64,000 bases of DNA from DASXZH01 sp036502005 (lineage in GTDB: Bacteria > Armatimonadota > Fimbriimonadia > Fimbriimonadales > Fimbriimonadaceae). The stretch spans positions 1 through 64,000 of the forward strand of contig DASXZH010000037.1 of NCBI GenBank assembly GCA_036502005.1, read 5' to 3'. Below are positions 34,563 through 43,656 of this stretch, in pieces. Both the position numbers and the translations under genes were made by a program. Position 1 is the first letter of the stretch. Every line of letters starts with the position of its first letter. The notes under the pieces were generated by a model. It was not told where the DNA came from, ran no database searches, and saw nothing but the letters and a program-made list of their open reading frames with translations.

Positions 34563-35012
34563 GGAAGCACCGCCAATAACTTAAAGTTTAATACAATATC
34601 AAATCATATCAACCGGAAGGCTTGGCTTACTAAGCATACTGCTTTTACCAAGCGCATTTTCAGTCTAGCAGGCGGCAGAGACCGAAGGGACAAAAGACCC
34701 AAACTGGCCTCTGGTAAGTGAAGTCGATAGCGTATTCGCAACAATTATAAAACATGGGCAGACGAGCAGCGCACCATGCATATGAGCTGGCTGAACATAG
34801 GCTCTCTTTCATTAGAGTACGTTGGTATAAGGAGTGGCCCCCTTAACCGGCACCTTGCCCGCAGAAACTTTTTTTTGGAAAACACGGCCTACGACAGGAT
34901 TCGGCGATTGCCGGGTCCCAGCAGTTTCCGGCCCTCGAAGACCGCAACCGAAACGCGGAGGCCACGGTCTGAACACACTATCGTGATCGCAGCTTTTTGT
35001 TCAGGCTGATAT
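34563..35012. other. Intergenic region with a strong hairpin, no supported gene
   Basis: Contains GCTTGG (34620-34625) and CCAAGC (34648-34653) enclosing an inner AAGCA/TGCTT stem, about 60 bp upstream of the minus-strand propeller gene, beside an A+T-rich stretch with TTGATA-like words on the minus strand that could be its promoter. An ORF at 34776-35009 has no start signal and looks like noise. Confidence 0.4.
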
Positions 35013-36107
35013 TTACTTGGCCGCTAGATCAACGCCAGCAGTCTTAAGAGCAGCGATGAGCGGATCGACTTTGGTATATCCCGGGATATAGCCCTTAACG
35101 ATATTGCCCTCCTTATCGATCACGTATTGGGTCGGGATCGCTTGGACTTCAAAATACTTTGAGGCGATGCTTTCTTTGCCCCGCCCGGCTGGGTCGAAAA
35201 GTGTCTGAAAAGTATAAGTTGACTTGTGGTCTTGCACCCATTGGTCATAGGCTTTCTTCTCATCCCACACGCAAACGCCGAGAACGACCACATCCTTGTT
35301 CTTTACATCCTGGAAAACTTGCTCCAGGTGAGGCATGGCTCGTTGGCATGGGCCGCACCACGTTGCCCAGAAATCCAAAATCACTACTTTGCCCTTGAAG
35401 TCTGAGAGGCTAACCGTTTTGCCATCCGCCGTTTTCAAGGCAAAGTTGGGAGCTTGCCGGCCAGTTGGCAGAACCGGGTAACCAGCATCTTCCTTAGATC
35501 CCTCGGGGGCTTTCCATGCGATTTCAACAGAGCTCCCGAACTCGAACTTAGTAAACGTCAGGTCCTGAAAAAGCTGCTCTTTTCCATCGACTAAAACACC
35601 GGAAGCCCTGTGTAAGGGTAGGCCAGTGGAAGCGTCCGTCCAGAGCTTCGTTTCTCTTTGATAAGTCTTATGATCTGTACCCTTACTAGGGGTCGCCATG
35701 ACGGTGGTGAGAACAGCGTCTTTACCTTGCACCATTTCATGGGTTACGACCGGCGCGAGATCTTTGGCCCCTTGCGTTAAGTGGCCGCCATTCAAGATCA
35801 GGTCAATACCTGCTAAATCTAGAAGCACGCAATGATAGGTGCCATCAGGGGCCAACTCCAACTTCTGGTAAGTGTTCGACCACTTGTGATACTCGTAGGC
35901 ATTCTGACCGTCGCAAGTGTATGAGCCGTCCTTACCGTTGTTGTGCGAGAGGACGACGCTCACTTTATCCGGTTTTTGAATTACTACCGTGATCTGAGCT
36001 TTCCCCAAGGTCTCGTTGACTTCAATGGTCTTAGCCGTTGTTAATGGAGTTTGGGCGAAGGCGGCACAGGTCGCAAAAAGGAAGATCACAGATAGATAGC
36101 TTTTCAT
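35013..36107 (-). CDS. Exported TlpA/ResA-like thioredoxin-domain protein (WCGPC)
   Basis: Protein of 364 residues. The ATG at 36107 begins MKSYLSVIFLFATCAAFAQ, a signal peptide; upstream in-frame codons back to 36374 are not signal-like. Residues 20-215 resemble outer-membrane lipoprotein-sorting or DUF2092-type beta structure. Residues 225-364 form an AhpC/TSA-thioredoxin domain with FWATWCGPCQRAMPHLE and the cis-Pro loop AIPTQYV. Such proteins reduce disulfides, often for cytochrome c or metal-centre assembly. It is the last gene of a run with another TlpA-like gene and a small TPR-like gene. Confidence 0.85.
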   Translation of the reverse strand: MKSYLSVIFLFATCAAFAQTPLTTAKTIEVNETLGKAQITVVIQKPDKVSVVLSHNNGKDGSYTCDGQNAYEYHKWSNTYQKLELAPDGTYHCVLLDLAGIDLILNGGHLTQGAKDLAPVVTHEMVQGKDAVLTTVMATPSKGTDHKTYQRETKLWTDASTGLPLHRASGVLVDGKEQLFQDLTFTKFEFGSSVEIAWKAPEGSKEDAGYPVLPTGRQAPNFALKTADGKTVSLSDFKGKVVILDFWATWCGPCQRAMPHLEQVFQDVKNKDVVVLGVCVWDEKKAYDQWVQDHKSTYTFQTLFDPAGRGKESIASKYFEVQAIPTQYVIDKEGNIVKGYIPGYTKVDPLIAALKTAGVDLAAK

Positions 36108-36186
36108 GATTTGTTGCTCGTATCGAATTCTCAGTTCGGCTCGCTTTTCAGGGGGTTCGCGGCAGGCCTTTTCGTTGATTCTCCGC

Positions 36187-36378
36187 TTAAGACCTAACGC
36201 ACAGCCGGTCGCCAATGCGTGACAGTAGACCCGCACAGAACTCATCTTCGGGAGTGAGAGACGCAAGCTCATGAGCCTTTTCCAACAGAACCTGGCCGGC
36301 CTCGACGTCTCCCCGATCCCAAAGTTCGCAACCGATTTGATAGAGGATGAGCGACTTTGGAGGCTCTGTTCCAAGCAT
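36187..36378 (-). CDS. Small TPR-like protein between two thioredoxin genes
   Basis: Sixty-three residues, MLGTEPPKSLILYQIGCELW at the start. The ATG at 36378 shares its A with the TAA stop of the upstream TlpA-like gene (TAATG), which indicates translational coupling. The sequence LYQIGCELWDRGDVEAGQVL is a credible TPR helix pair, followed by a second helix. Two cysteines are present, not in a CxxC. Easily missed because a longer antisense-like extension obscures the start. Function unknown. Confidence 0.6.
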   Translation of the reverse strand: MLGTEPPKSLILYQIGCELWDRGDVEAGQVLLEKAHELASLTPEDEFCAGLLSRIGDRLCVRS

Positions 36379-37538
36379 TAGCGGCTCTCCGCGCGCTTCG
36401 CCGCTAGCGCCTTTTCGATTGCCGGCCCAAGCTTGTCCCCTCGGATGGCTTCGCCGTGGGCGTAGATCTTGCCGGTGTCCCCGTCGACAATATAGGCTTC
36501 CGGAATGGACTGGATTCCATAAAGCTTGGCTACCGCTGCGGAAAAATAATTGCCATCGTAAACCTGCTCCCACGTCATCCCATTCTTGCTGGCGACAGCT
36601 TTCACTTGATCAGCAGAGTTCTTTCGATCCAAAGAAACACCAAGCACCTCGAAGCCTTTATCGTGCCAAGCCTTATAGTTTGTGACCACGTTCGGCACTT
36701 CTCTCATGCAGGGATTGCACCACGTTGCCCAGAAATCGAGCATGACTACTTTGCCTTTGAATGTGCCTGGGAAGGAGATCTTTTCTCCGGTCATGGTTGT
36801 CGCCTTGAACTGGCGCACTTGCGAACCGGCCTTTAAACCGTTTGCGTCGTTCGGGTCGTTATATGCGGGCGGTGCCTCGATCTTTTTGGTGGACGGAAGA
36901 ATCGCATAAGTTCCGTCTGCACTTCCAAACTCGTATTCTTTGCCGTCAAGCATAAAGGGCCGTCCCACTGGGTGGAAATATTGAGGACCGATTTTGCCGT
37001 CTCCCTTCTCGTCGATCACCAGCATTCCGGATTTACCGTTGAAACCCAAACTCGGATCTTCATAAACCACCTTGAAGTTTTTCTCTCCGATAGATAAAGT
37101 GCCCGTCATCGCAAAATCGAGGTAATAGCCGATACTTCCTTGCCACTCATAAAGAACGACGGTACATGGAACGGTCTGGCCGGCAATTGGTAGATCGACA
37201 GTTAGGGTGGCCTCGTGTGAGGTAACAGGTCCTGCCGGTCCCTTCGAAGTCTTTATTTTCCAGTCGACGGGGGCCGCGTTTCGGCCGTCCGGGCTTCCGA
37301 TGGCGTCGAAATATGCTTTATCGCCATCGAACGCGATCATATATTTATGGTCGCCTACTTTTACATAGCCGTAACGAGGCGTAGCCATGTTTAAGCGACT
37401 CTTCAGTGAGTCTGGCTCACCGTTTACGAGCTTTACGCCCCATGGCTGGTAACCACCAATTATCTTGAATGCTCCCGCTCCTATCGGATTCAGGTTCAAG
37501 CTTGGAGATTGAAAAAGGAAAGGGGTTAAAAATATCAT
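36378..37538 (-). CDS. TlpA/ResA-like thioredoxin-domain protein (WCNPC)
   Basis: Protein of 386 residues. The hydrophobic start MIFLTPFLFQ is too short for a normal signal peptide, so either export uses an upstream start not seen or the protein is anchored weakly. Residues 15-240 form a beta-rich domain unlike that of the neighbour. Residues 245-386 form a thioredoxin domain with DFWATWCNPCMREVP and SIPEAYIVD. It is first in the run 36378, 36187, 35013, all on the minus strand. Confidence 0.85.
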   Translation of the reverse strand: MIFLTPFLFQSPSLNLNPIGAGAFKIIGGYQPWGVKLVNGEPDSLKSRLNMATPRYGYVKVGDHKYMIAFDGDKAYFDAIGSPDGRNAAPVDWKIKTSKGPAGPVTSHEATLTVDLPIAGQTVPCTVVLYEWQGSIGYYLDFAMTGTLSIGEKNFKVVYEDPSLGFNGKSGMLVIDEKGDGKIGPQYFHPVGRPFMLDGKEYEFGSADGTYAILPSTKKIEAPPAYNDPNDANGLKAGSQVRQFKATTMTGEKISFPGTFKGKVVMLDFWATWCNPCMREVPNVVTNYKAWHDKGFEVLGVSLDRKNSADQVKAVASKNGMTWEQVYDGNYFSAAVAKLYGIQSIPEAYIVDGDTGKIYAHGEAIRGDKLGPAIEKALAAKRAESR

Positions 37539-37639
37539 TGTCGAAAAAAACCTCGGGGCTGGGCCGCTCCCATTTCATCCTATCAAAAGAGGGCCGAAAT
37601 CACCAGCACTCTTTTAAGATGGCTCAGCTAGATTAGACC

Positions 37640-38422
37640 CTAATCTTCCTTACTGTCTAATGAAGTTTCTCTTTCACGTCCAGGGCGAAGTCCATCATCG
37701 GAGTTTCGGGTGACGATTTCTTGAGCCTGCCAACTCCACATTCGCTGGTTGATAACTTTGATATCGCTGGGGCGAAGCGCAACCACTACCAAGATCTGCG
37801 GAGCTCTTCCCTGTTCGTCGAACTCCACCGGAAAGTATTGGTGGTTCTTCAACGCGGAAAAGCTCATAGCATCGCCGGGTGAGAGTTCACATTCATCTCC
37901 GTCCACCAGGATTTTGACTTTTCCGCGTAAACAATAGACAAATTCTTCGCCATAGTGACGATCAACCCAACTTGGCTTATGAAATTCCATGATCGCTTGA
38001 GACATGGTGCCGCCATCCATTTCGCTATCGAGGACGGCGGTAAAAAAAGGCTGAAATCCGACCGCGCCTAGTCGATGCCGCTCCTTTTCGTCATTCACAT
38101 GGGCAGGATCATCTTCGACAAGCTGTTTTTGATATTGGCCTTTTGATTTACTAACCGTCCATTTCATCTCGTCAGCGCGGTGAACGGCAAAGTTGTCGCT
38201 TATAGACGCCGGCCTCGTCAGTTGGTCCGTAAACATATGCAGTGCCATTCTAATTTTCTTGAGCGTAGCAGCCGTGCATGGCTTACCTTCTTCAAGCCGG
38301 ATGACGGTGTAGCGGGCGATGCCGGCCCGCTCGGCCAGCACCTTGGTGCTAATGCCGAGAGCTTTTCTTCGAGCGTGCATACGCTTACCAATAACCTTGT
38401 AATCAAACGCCTCTTCTTTCAT
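37640..38422 (-). CDS. XRE-family regulator with C-terminal cupin sensor
   Basis: Protein of 260 residues. The ATG at 38422 has AAGG 8 nt upstream (AGAAGGCAGCAAATG); the longer frame from 38488 would run through the putative operator. An N-terminal helix-turn-helix (GISTKVLAERAGIARYTVIR, then LEEGK) is followed by a cupin_2 domain with RHYGEEFVYCLRGKVKILVD, ELSPGDAMSF and KNHQYF, a pattern that binds a metal or small ligand. Such regulators often control transport or catabolic genes. It is divergent from the pilin-like gene at 38599. Confidence 0.88.
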   Translation of the reverse strand: MKEEAFDYKVIGKRMHARRKALGISTKVLAERAGIARYTVIRLEEGKPCTAATLKKIRMALHMFTDQLTRPASISDNFAVHRADEMKWTVSKSKGQYQKQLVEDDPAHVNDEKERHRLGAVGFQPFFTAVLDSEMDGGTMSQAIMEFHKPSWVDRHYGEEFVYCLRGKVKILVDGDECELSPGDAMSFSALKNHQYFPVEFDEQGRAPQILVVVALRPSDIKVINQRMWSWQAQEIVTRNSDDGLRPGRERETSLDSKED

Positions 38423-38467
38423 TTGCTGCCTTCTGGGGCATTGCCCATAAACGATTTTACCGAGTGT

Positions 38468-38499
38468 CATTAGATAACCTGTCCGCAATTTGTCTAATG
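38468..38499. promoter_or_regulatory. Inverted repeat, probable operator of the XRE-cupin regulator
   Basis: CATTAGATAA (38468-38477) and TTGTCTAATG (38490-38499) form a 10-bp inverted repeat with one mismatch, separated by 12 bp, in the divergent region between the regulator and the pilin-like gene. A further half-site TGTCTAATG occurs at the 3' end of the regulator gene (37655-37663). Confidence 0.5.
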
Positions 38500-38598
38500 C
38501 TACAACCAGTATTGCTAATTAGAGGTTGGCATCTTCGTAGACCTCCCTTAGAATGGGATCAGCACACCCCTAACGATTTTTTGTGCAGGAGCCATCTT

Positions 38599-39498
38599 AT
38601 GAATAGATCCAACAAGGCGTTTACGCTAATCGAATTACTTGTCGTAATCGCCATCATCGCTATCTTGGCGGCCATCCTCTTCCCTGTGTTTGCGCAGGCA
38701 AAGGAGGCAGCCAAAAAGACTTCTTGCCTTTCAAACCAGAAAAACATAGTCACCGCTTCAATGATGTATGGGAATGATTACGATGACGAAGTCGTGCCGA
38801 CCACGTTCTACTATAACTCCGACTATACGATCACGTATTTCTGGTGGGGCGCGGTCAGTTACGGGCCTGCCCCCACTTACACTCCGGTTGTGGATCCCAC
38901 GAAAGGGCTTCTTTATCCGTACACAAAGAGCGGAGCGATCCAGGATTGCCCCGATAACCAAGGAATTAAGCCCGACCCTTACTCTGGCTCCCCGTTTGCT
39001 TATGCAATGAATGGTGGCGTCGATGGTTTTGGCGGCGTTCCAAACTGGATATCTCAACTTCCTGGTCCGTTCAACAATCCATATATCATTGGAGTCGGCA
39101 ATTTTGGCGGCCCCACAGAGAATGGCGTGATGTCCGCAGACACCTTTGATAGCCCGGCCGAGACCATCATGGTTGCCGATGCGGCTGAAGGGCTGCAAAC
39201 GGGTGGGACGACTTTCTCCGTTGCCGACACGGCCGACTTTGGCTGCGACTTTTCGTTTGGGGTTCAGGCACGCCACGGTGGAAATCTCGCGAACATAGGC
39301 TGGTTCGATGGCCACGCGAAAGCCATGCACGTTGTTAAGAGCACGGCAACCGCTTCTCAAGATGCGTACGACTATGCGGCCGCACAATTTAACATTGGCA
39401 TCGTCGCCAAGACAACCCTGTCCTCCACGGTTCTTCCCTCCAACGGGTTGGAAGAAACGAAGAGCGACTGCTACTACTATCTTCCGAGCAAGAGTTAG
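38599..39498 (+). CDS. Type IV pilin-like protein (prepilin cleavage motif, H-x9-DG type)
   Basis: Protein of 299 residues. The ATG at 38599 follows AGGAG (38587-38591) by 7 nt; upstream in-frame codons are not coding. The N-terminus MNRSNKAFTLIELLVVIAII is a class III signal with a prepilin cleavage site before F and a Glu at position +5 (TLIEL). The C-terminal ANIGWFDGHAKAM corresponds to the H-x9-DG segment seen in large pseudopilin families of Planctomycetes and Armatimonadota. It would be processed by PilD and could be a substrate of the gspE operon. A GGGGC/GCCCC hairpin lies just downstream (about 39517-39536). Confidence 0.92.
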   Translation: MNRSNKAFTLIELLVVIAIIAILAAILFPVFAQAKEAAKKTSCLSNQKNIVTASMMYGNDYDDEVVPTTFYYNSDYTITYFWWGAVSYGPAPTYTPVVDPTKGLLYPYTKSGAIQDCPDNQGIKPDPYSGSPFAYAMNGGVDGFGGVPNWISQLPGPFNNPYIIGVGNFGGPTENGVMSADTFDSPAETIMVADAAEGLQTGGTTFSVADTADFGCDFSFGVQARHGGNLANIGWFDGHAKAMHVVKSTATASQDAYDYAAAQFNIGIVAKTTLSSTVLPSNGLEETKSDCYYYLPSKS

Positions 39499-39558
39499 TA
39501 ACGAGTGCTTAAACGGGGCTCTTTGCTGGGCCCCCATTCCTTTCAGTTCTAATAAAAG

Positions 39559-39897
39559 ATGTACGTTAAAAGAGCGATTATCTCCATTGCAGCCCTTTGT
39601 TTGCTAGGCGTTCTGTCCGGCTGCTCCGGTGGAGTTTCGAGCACGGCAGACGTTCATGTCTCTAAAGAGGATATGACCAAGAGCCAGGTATTTCGAGCCA
39701 ATGAGTTTCTGGATAACATCGAGAAACTGCCTGCTGACCAGCGACAAATCGCGGCCAGCATGCCGGCTGCGAGCGCTGCCATTTATGATGCCTCGCAAAC
39801 TGATCCCGCTACCGCCAAGCGCATTCAAGGTTTGGGAATAACGGTAAAGGCTCCTGCCAAGGCCGGCTTGGGTGGGCATCGGCCCGGCCGTCCATAA
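39559..39897 (+). CDS. Small lipoprotein of unknown function
   Basis: 112 residues. The signal peptide has lipobox LSGC (Cys about 22). The mature part is helical, FRANEFLDNIEKLPADQRQI, and ends Gly/Arg/Pro-rich (GGHRPGRP). I recognise no family. Same strand as the pilin-like gene and the FkbM methyltransferase, with short gaps. Confidence 0.7.
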   Translation: MYVKRAIISIAALCLLGVLSGCSGGVSSTADVHVSKEDMTKSQVFRANEFLDNIEKLPADQRQIAASMPAASAAIYDASQTDPATAKRIQGLGITVKAPAKAGLGGHRPGRP

Positions 39898-39924
39898 GCT
39901 CCATCGCTCACAATATGGGGAGCT

Positions 39925-40656
39925 ATGGATTTCTCCACCCTCTCGCAGGCTCAGATCAATATTGATGGCAATATTCGAACTTGCTATTTCAGGCCGGACA
40001 CCTCAGATCAAAAGGTTCTGAATCAGATTCTTGGTCGAGGGGAGTACGACTTCGGGCGGTTGCCCCAGTTTGCTGAAATGAAAGCCGCTATCGACGCGCA
40101 GTTTGCCCTTGGAAAAACGCCGTTGATTATTGATGCGGGCGCGAACATTGGAGTTAGCTCTATCTTTTTCGCGACCACCTACACGGGGGCTATTGTTTAC
40201 GCGATCGAGCCCGAACTGTCTAATTTTGAACTTCTTGTTGAGAACACCAAGGGGCTTAGCGTGATTTGCAAACAAGCGGCGCTATCGCATAAGAGCGGCC
40301 ATGCAAAAGTGGTGGATAATGGCCGGGGCTTTTGGGGATTTGAAACTGAGGACAGCGATGAGGTGCCGGGCTCCATTTCAACAATTACGATGGATGAGAT
40401 CATCGATCAAGAGGTCACTGATGATCGTTGGCTGCTGATGGCGAAGATGGATATCGAAGGAGCCGAATCGGGCGTTTTCGAAGGACACCCGAATTGGGTA
40501 GATAAGGTTCCAGTTCTTATTGTTGAGCTGCACGACTGGCTTTTCCCGAAGAAACGCACCTCTCGTTCCTTTATGCGTTGTATGACCGATGTTGACGACA
40601 GAGACATTATTACTAAGGGCGAGTACGTGATCGCCGTGAAACACCAACTGATCTAG
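39925..40656 (+). CDS. FkbM-family SAM-dependent methyltransferase
   Basis: Protein of 243 residues. The Rossmann SAM-binding motif IIDAGANIGVSSIFFA, the acidic strand VYAIEPELSNFELL and the FkbM-typical segment MAKMDIEGAESGVFEG place it in Methyltransf_21. Such enzymes O-methylate sugars or polyketides. GGGGAG precedes the ATG. No glycosyltransferase is adjacent, so the substrate is unknown. Confidence 0.88.
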   Translation: MDFSTLSQAQINIDGNIRTCYFRPDTSDQKVLNQILGRGEYDFGRLPQFAEMKAAIDAQFALGKTPLIIDAGANIGVSSIFFATTYTGAIVYAIEPELSNFELLVENTKGLSVICKQAALSHKSGHAKVVDNGRGFWGFETEDSDEVPGSISTITMDEIIDQEVTDDRWLLMAKMDIEGAESGVFEGHPNWVDKVPVLIVELHDWLFPKKRTSRSFMRCMTDVDDRDIITKGEYVIAVKHQLI

Positions 40657-40660
40657 CTCT

Positions 40661-42847
40661 TCAAGGCAGTTTGAATTTTGCTGGCGTACCTGAAACGGAA
40701 TCGGGCGCGATCCACGCTTCCAACTCGCCCGGTTCGGCGGTGAACCTCATCTCCTGGTTCCAAAAGGCCAGGTCTTGACGAAATAGCCAGAACGTCACTC
40801 TTTGAGATTCTCCAGCTTTTAGGTGAATTCGTTTAAAACCTTTCAACTCGCGGATCGGTCTTGCCACGCTGGCCGCCATTCGGTGTGTATAAAGCTGCAC
40901 TACTTCCTCAGCATCGGTCTTACCCGTGTTTGTGACTTCTGCGAAGACTTTAAACCCTTCCCCTACCTTTTTAACATGAGTTGCCCAATATTCAAATGTG
41001 GTGTAAGAGAGCCCGAATCCGAACGGATACTGGGGGCTATTAGGTAGATCGAGATAACGCGAGGTGTAGTGGTCGCTATCGTCAGGCAAAATCGGCCGGC
41101 CGGTGTTAAGGTGATCGTAGTAGATCGGAATCTGGCCAACCGATCTGGGAAAAGAAACGGGAAGTTTGCCGGAAGGAACGCTGTCGCCAAACAAAGTATC
41201 GATAATGGCTGGGCCAGCCATCGAGCCGGGTCCCCAAGCGTAAATGAGGCCGCTCAGTTTAGCGGTTACCGCGCTCATCGTGAGTGGCCGCCCCGCCATA
41301 ACCACCCCAATAATGGGCTTTCCGGTTTGGGCTAACGCATCTACAAGTTCGTTTTGAGCGCCAGGGAGATCTAGGTTAGATCGCGAGCTTGCTTCGCCAG
41401 AAATGTTTTGGATCTCGCCCAAAAAGACGACAACAACATCGGCTTGCTGGGCCGCTGCAACCGCTTCCGCAAAGCCTGATTGATCTTTGTTTGACAGAAA
41501 ATCCGTTAAGAACTGATCGTAGCTCCATCCTTTTTGCCATCGGACAGTGATCGCGGGGGCGTAAAGAACGCGGCTGTCGCCCAGTTTTGCCTTTATGGCG
41601 GCGAGGGGCGTTACGGAATCCTTTTCATTAGCATTGGCCCAAGAGCCAAGCTGATCCTGCGGCCTATCTGCTAAGGGTCCGATGATGGCAATCTTGCCGA
41701 TATCCTTAGAAAGTGGCAAGATCGACTTATCGTTCTTTAACAGAACCAGGCTTTCTTCAGCCAGTTTCTTACTGGCGGACATGGTGGCCGTTGTTGGCCG
41801 GATCTCTGTAGCCGATTGCGGTCTGCCATCGAAAAGACCTAATCGAAACTTGGTGCGCAAGATATTCCGGACGGCGCCATTGATGTACTTGATATCTAGC
41901 TGGTGTGACTTCACAAGTTCTGGGCCGTATTTCCAGATCTCGTCGCTAATCATCTCCATATCCAATCCGGCCATGATTGATTTTCGCGCAGCGTCTTTAC
42001 CATCAGCGGCAAAGCCGTGGGGGATCAATTCCCTTACAGCGTCGAAGTCGCTGACCACCATCCCATCAAAGCCCCACTCCTTTCGGAGCACCTGCTTAAG
42101 GGTAAATGGATTGGCGGTTGCGGGCACACCGTTTATCGCGTTAAAGGCAGACATATAACTGGCGATTCCAGCTTCCGAGCAGGCCTGAAAAGGCTTTAAG
42201 TATACGTCTCGCAGGAGCCCTTCAGGGATCCAAGTCGAGTTATAGTCGCGACCGGCCTCGGCAGCGCCGTAGCCCACATAATGCTTGCCGCAAGCGGCAA
42301 GGGAGTCGGCGTTCTTAAGAGAGGTTCCCTGATAGCCCTTAACGGTGGCGACCGCCATGGCACTGGCAAGGAATGGGTCTTCGCCGTAACCTTCCGCCAT
42401 TCGGCCCCATCTGGGGTCGCGCGCGATATCCATCATCGGGGAAAACGTCCACTGGATTCCAACACTGCTCGCCTCCCGTGCGGAAATCCGGGAGCAGATT
42501 TGAACAAGGGCAGGATCGAAACTGGCCGCCTGGCCCAGCGGGGTTGGTAATCCAGTGTTAAAGCCGTGGATCACATCCGCGCCAAGGATTAACGGGATGC
42601 CGAGCCTGCTTTGCCGCGCGGCATTTTCTATCTTAATTCGGGTCTCAGGCGAAGCTCCGCCGTAGAGCGAGCCGTATCTGCCTTCCCTTAGCAGTTTCAG
42701 CATTTTGGCGTCGGGAGGATCGGGGATGCCGCCTTGGCTCATTTGCCCGAGCTTTTCTTGCAGCGTCATCTTGGAGAGTAGCGCGTCTATGCGCTGCTCT
42801 ATTGGAACTTGTCGGGGAAGGATTACGGCAAGGGCGAGAATAAGCAT
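40661..42847 (-). CDS. Beta-glucosidase-like glycoside hydrolase, GH3 family
   Basis: Protein of 728 residues with a short hydrophobic start (MLILALAVILP). GH3 N-domain: LLSKMTLQEKLGQMSQGG, LILGADVIHGFNTGLPTPLG, FSPMMDIARDPRWGRMAEGY, and the nucleophile in GMVVSDFDAV. GH3 C-domain: ESLVLLKNDKSILPL, VMAGRPLTMSAV. Fibronectin III-like domain near 590-720 (FGFGLSYTTFEY, NTGKTDAEEVVQLY). The layout matches BglX-type periplasmic enzymes. It lies convergent with the FkbM gene and divergent from genes leading to a GH144-like enzyme. Confidence 0.92.
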   Translation of the reverse strand: MLILALAVILPRQVPIEQRIDALLSKMTLQEKLGQMSQGGIPDPPDAKMLKLLREGRYGSLYGGASPETRIKIENAARQSRLGIPLILGADVIHGFNTGLPTPLGQAASFDPALVQICSRISAREASSVGIQWTFSPMMDIARDPRWGRMAEGYGEDPFLASAMAVATVKGYQGTSLKNADSLAACGKHYVGYGAAEAGRDYNSTWIPEGLLRDVYLKPFQACSEAGIASYMSAFNAINGVPATANPFTLKQVLRKEWGFDGMVVSDFDAVRELIPHGFAADGKDAARKSIMAGLDMEMISDEIWKYGPELVKSHQLDIKYINGAVRNILRTKFRLGLFDGRPQSATEIRPTTATMSASKKLAEESLVLLKNDKSILPLSKDIGKIAIIGPLADRPQDQLGSWANANEKDSVTPLAAIKAKLGDSRVLYAPAITVRWQKGWSYDQFLTDFLSNKDQSGFAEAVAAAQQADVVVVFLGEIQNISGEASSRSNLDLPGAQNELVDALAQTGKPIIGVVMAGRPLTMSAVTAKLSGLIYAWGPGSMAGPAIIDTLFGDSVPSGKLPVSFPRSVGQIPIYYDHLNTGRPILPDDSDHYTSRYLDLPNSPQYPFGFGLSYTTFEYWATHVKKVGEGFKVFAEVTNTGKTDAEEVVQLYTHRMAASVARPIRELKGFKRIHLKAGESQRVTFWLFRQDLAFWNQEMRFTAEPGELEAWIAPDSVSGTPAKFKLP

Positions 42848-42949
42848 GCGGCAACGAGCTTATCAGAGTTCTTCTTCAGTGCGCAAACTGCGGTTCGGAT
42901 GGGCTCCGGTAAGCCGTCGGTTTAATTCCTCCATAAGCCAGAATAGGCA

Positions 42950-43630
42950 ATGAAGAGATTTCTTGTTTGGATCGCTTTCGCAGGAGTTGCAGTAGGCGCC
43001 GCCGCTTGGGGCCGACAAGGCTCTGACCTTTACATCAACGGCAACCTGGCCTCCAGCGGCATCATCATGCACAACGGTTCAGCATATGTTCCAGTCAAAG
43101 ATGTGGCAGCAGCTTTAAAGCTTGCGATCACCAAAACTCCCCGCGGGTTAGAACTTGCCGATGCAGCCGGCGCGAACCAGGTTACGGGCATCACTGGAAA
43201 GGTTGAAGACGTCCTTTGGAACGGCTACATTCGGTTCCAGATCGTTAAAATTATCCGGGCCAAAACTTACACAAATGAGTTCACGGGCGATAACAAGGTG
43301 ATTACGCCGGACAAGCCAAACGACGATCTGTTTGTAGCAGTTTGCAAGATTTCTAACGGGCTAAAAAACGGGGTCACAGTAATGTATCCAGGTAGCGAGA
43401 CGGCCTTAGCCGATGATCAGGGCCAATCCTATAGTCCTTTTCTTGGAATGAGCGCAGACATCGCCAGCCGTGGAACGGATTTACTTCCTGGGGCTTCGTT
43501 TGGCTTTGCCTTAACTTTTGAGATTCCTACTTCAGCGGTTGTAGGAGATTTGGTTTATCAGGCGACGATGGGTGGGTCCAACACCAACGGGGTTGAGAAG
43601 AAGAAGTTTCGGGTTTCAGTAAAGCAATAG
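42950..43630 (+). CDS. Secreted protein with a copper-amine-oxidase-N-type stalk domain
   Basis: Protein of 226 residues with a signal peptide (MKRFLVWIAFAGVAVGAAAW). Residues 25-70 (DLYINGNLASSGIIMHNGSA, YVPVKDVAAALKL) match the short stalk module found in many exported proteins. The rest (residues 80-226, LFVAVCKISNGLKNGVTVMY) is an Ig-like DUF4352-type domain. No catalytic motif is visible. Only 26 bp from the next gene, so probably co-transcribed. Confidence 0.75.
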   Translation: MKRFLVWIAFAGVAVGAAAWGRQGSDLYINGNLASSGIIMHNGSAYVPVKDVAAALKLAITKTPRGLELADAAGANQVTGITGKVEDVLWNGYIRFQIVKIIRAKTYTNEFTGDNKVITPDKPNDDLFVAVCKISNGLKNGVTVMYPGSETALADDQGQSYSPFLGMSADIASRGTDLLPGASFGFALTFEIPTSAVVGDLVYQATMGGSNTNGVEKKKFRVSVKQ

Positions 43631-43656
43631 GGAGACGGTAATCCGGCGAACACGCC

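Noticed and set aside
34776..35009. ORF of 77 codons in the gap before the thioredoxin operon
   Set aside because: No start signal, Arg/Pro-rich noise-like translation and no neighbour in the same orientation.
36108..36374. Extended N-terminus of the WCGPC thioredoxin-domain gene
   Set aside because: A signal peptide starts at ATG 36107 and the upstream frame overlaps the small TPR-like gene.
38758..39537. Open frame of 259 codons opposite the pilin-like gene
   Set aside because: Antisense to a well-supported gene; composition is a mirror of it.
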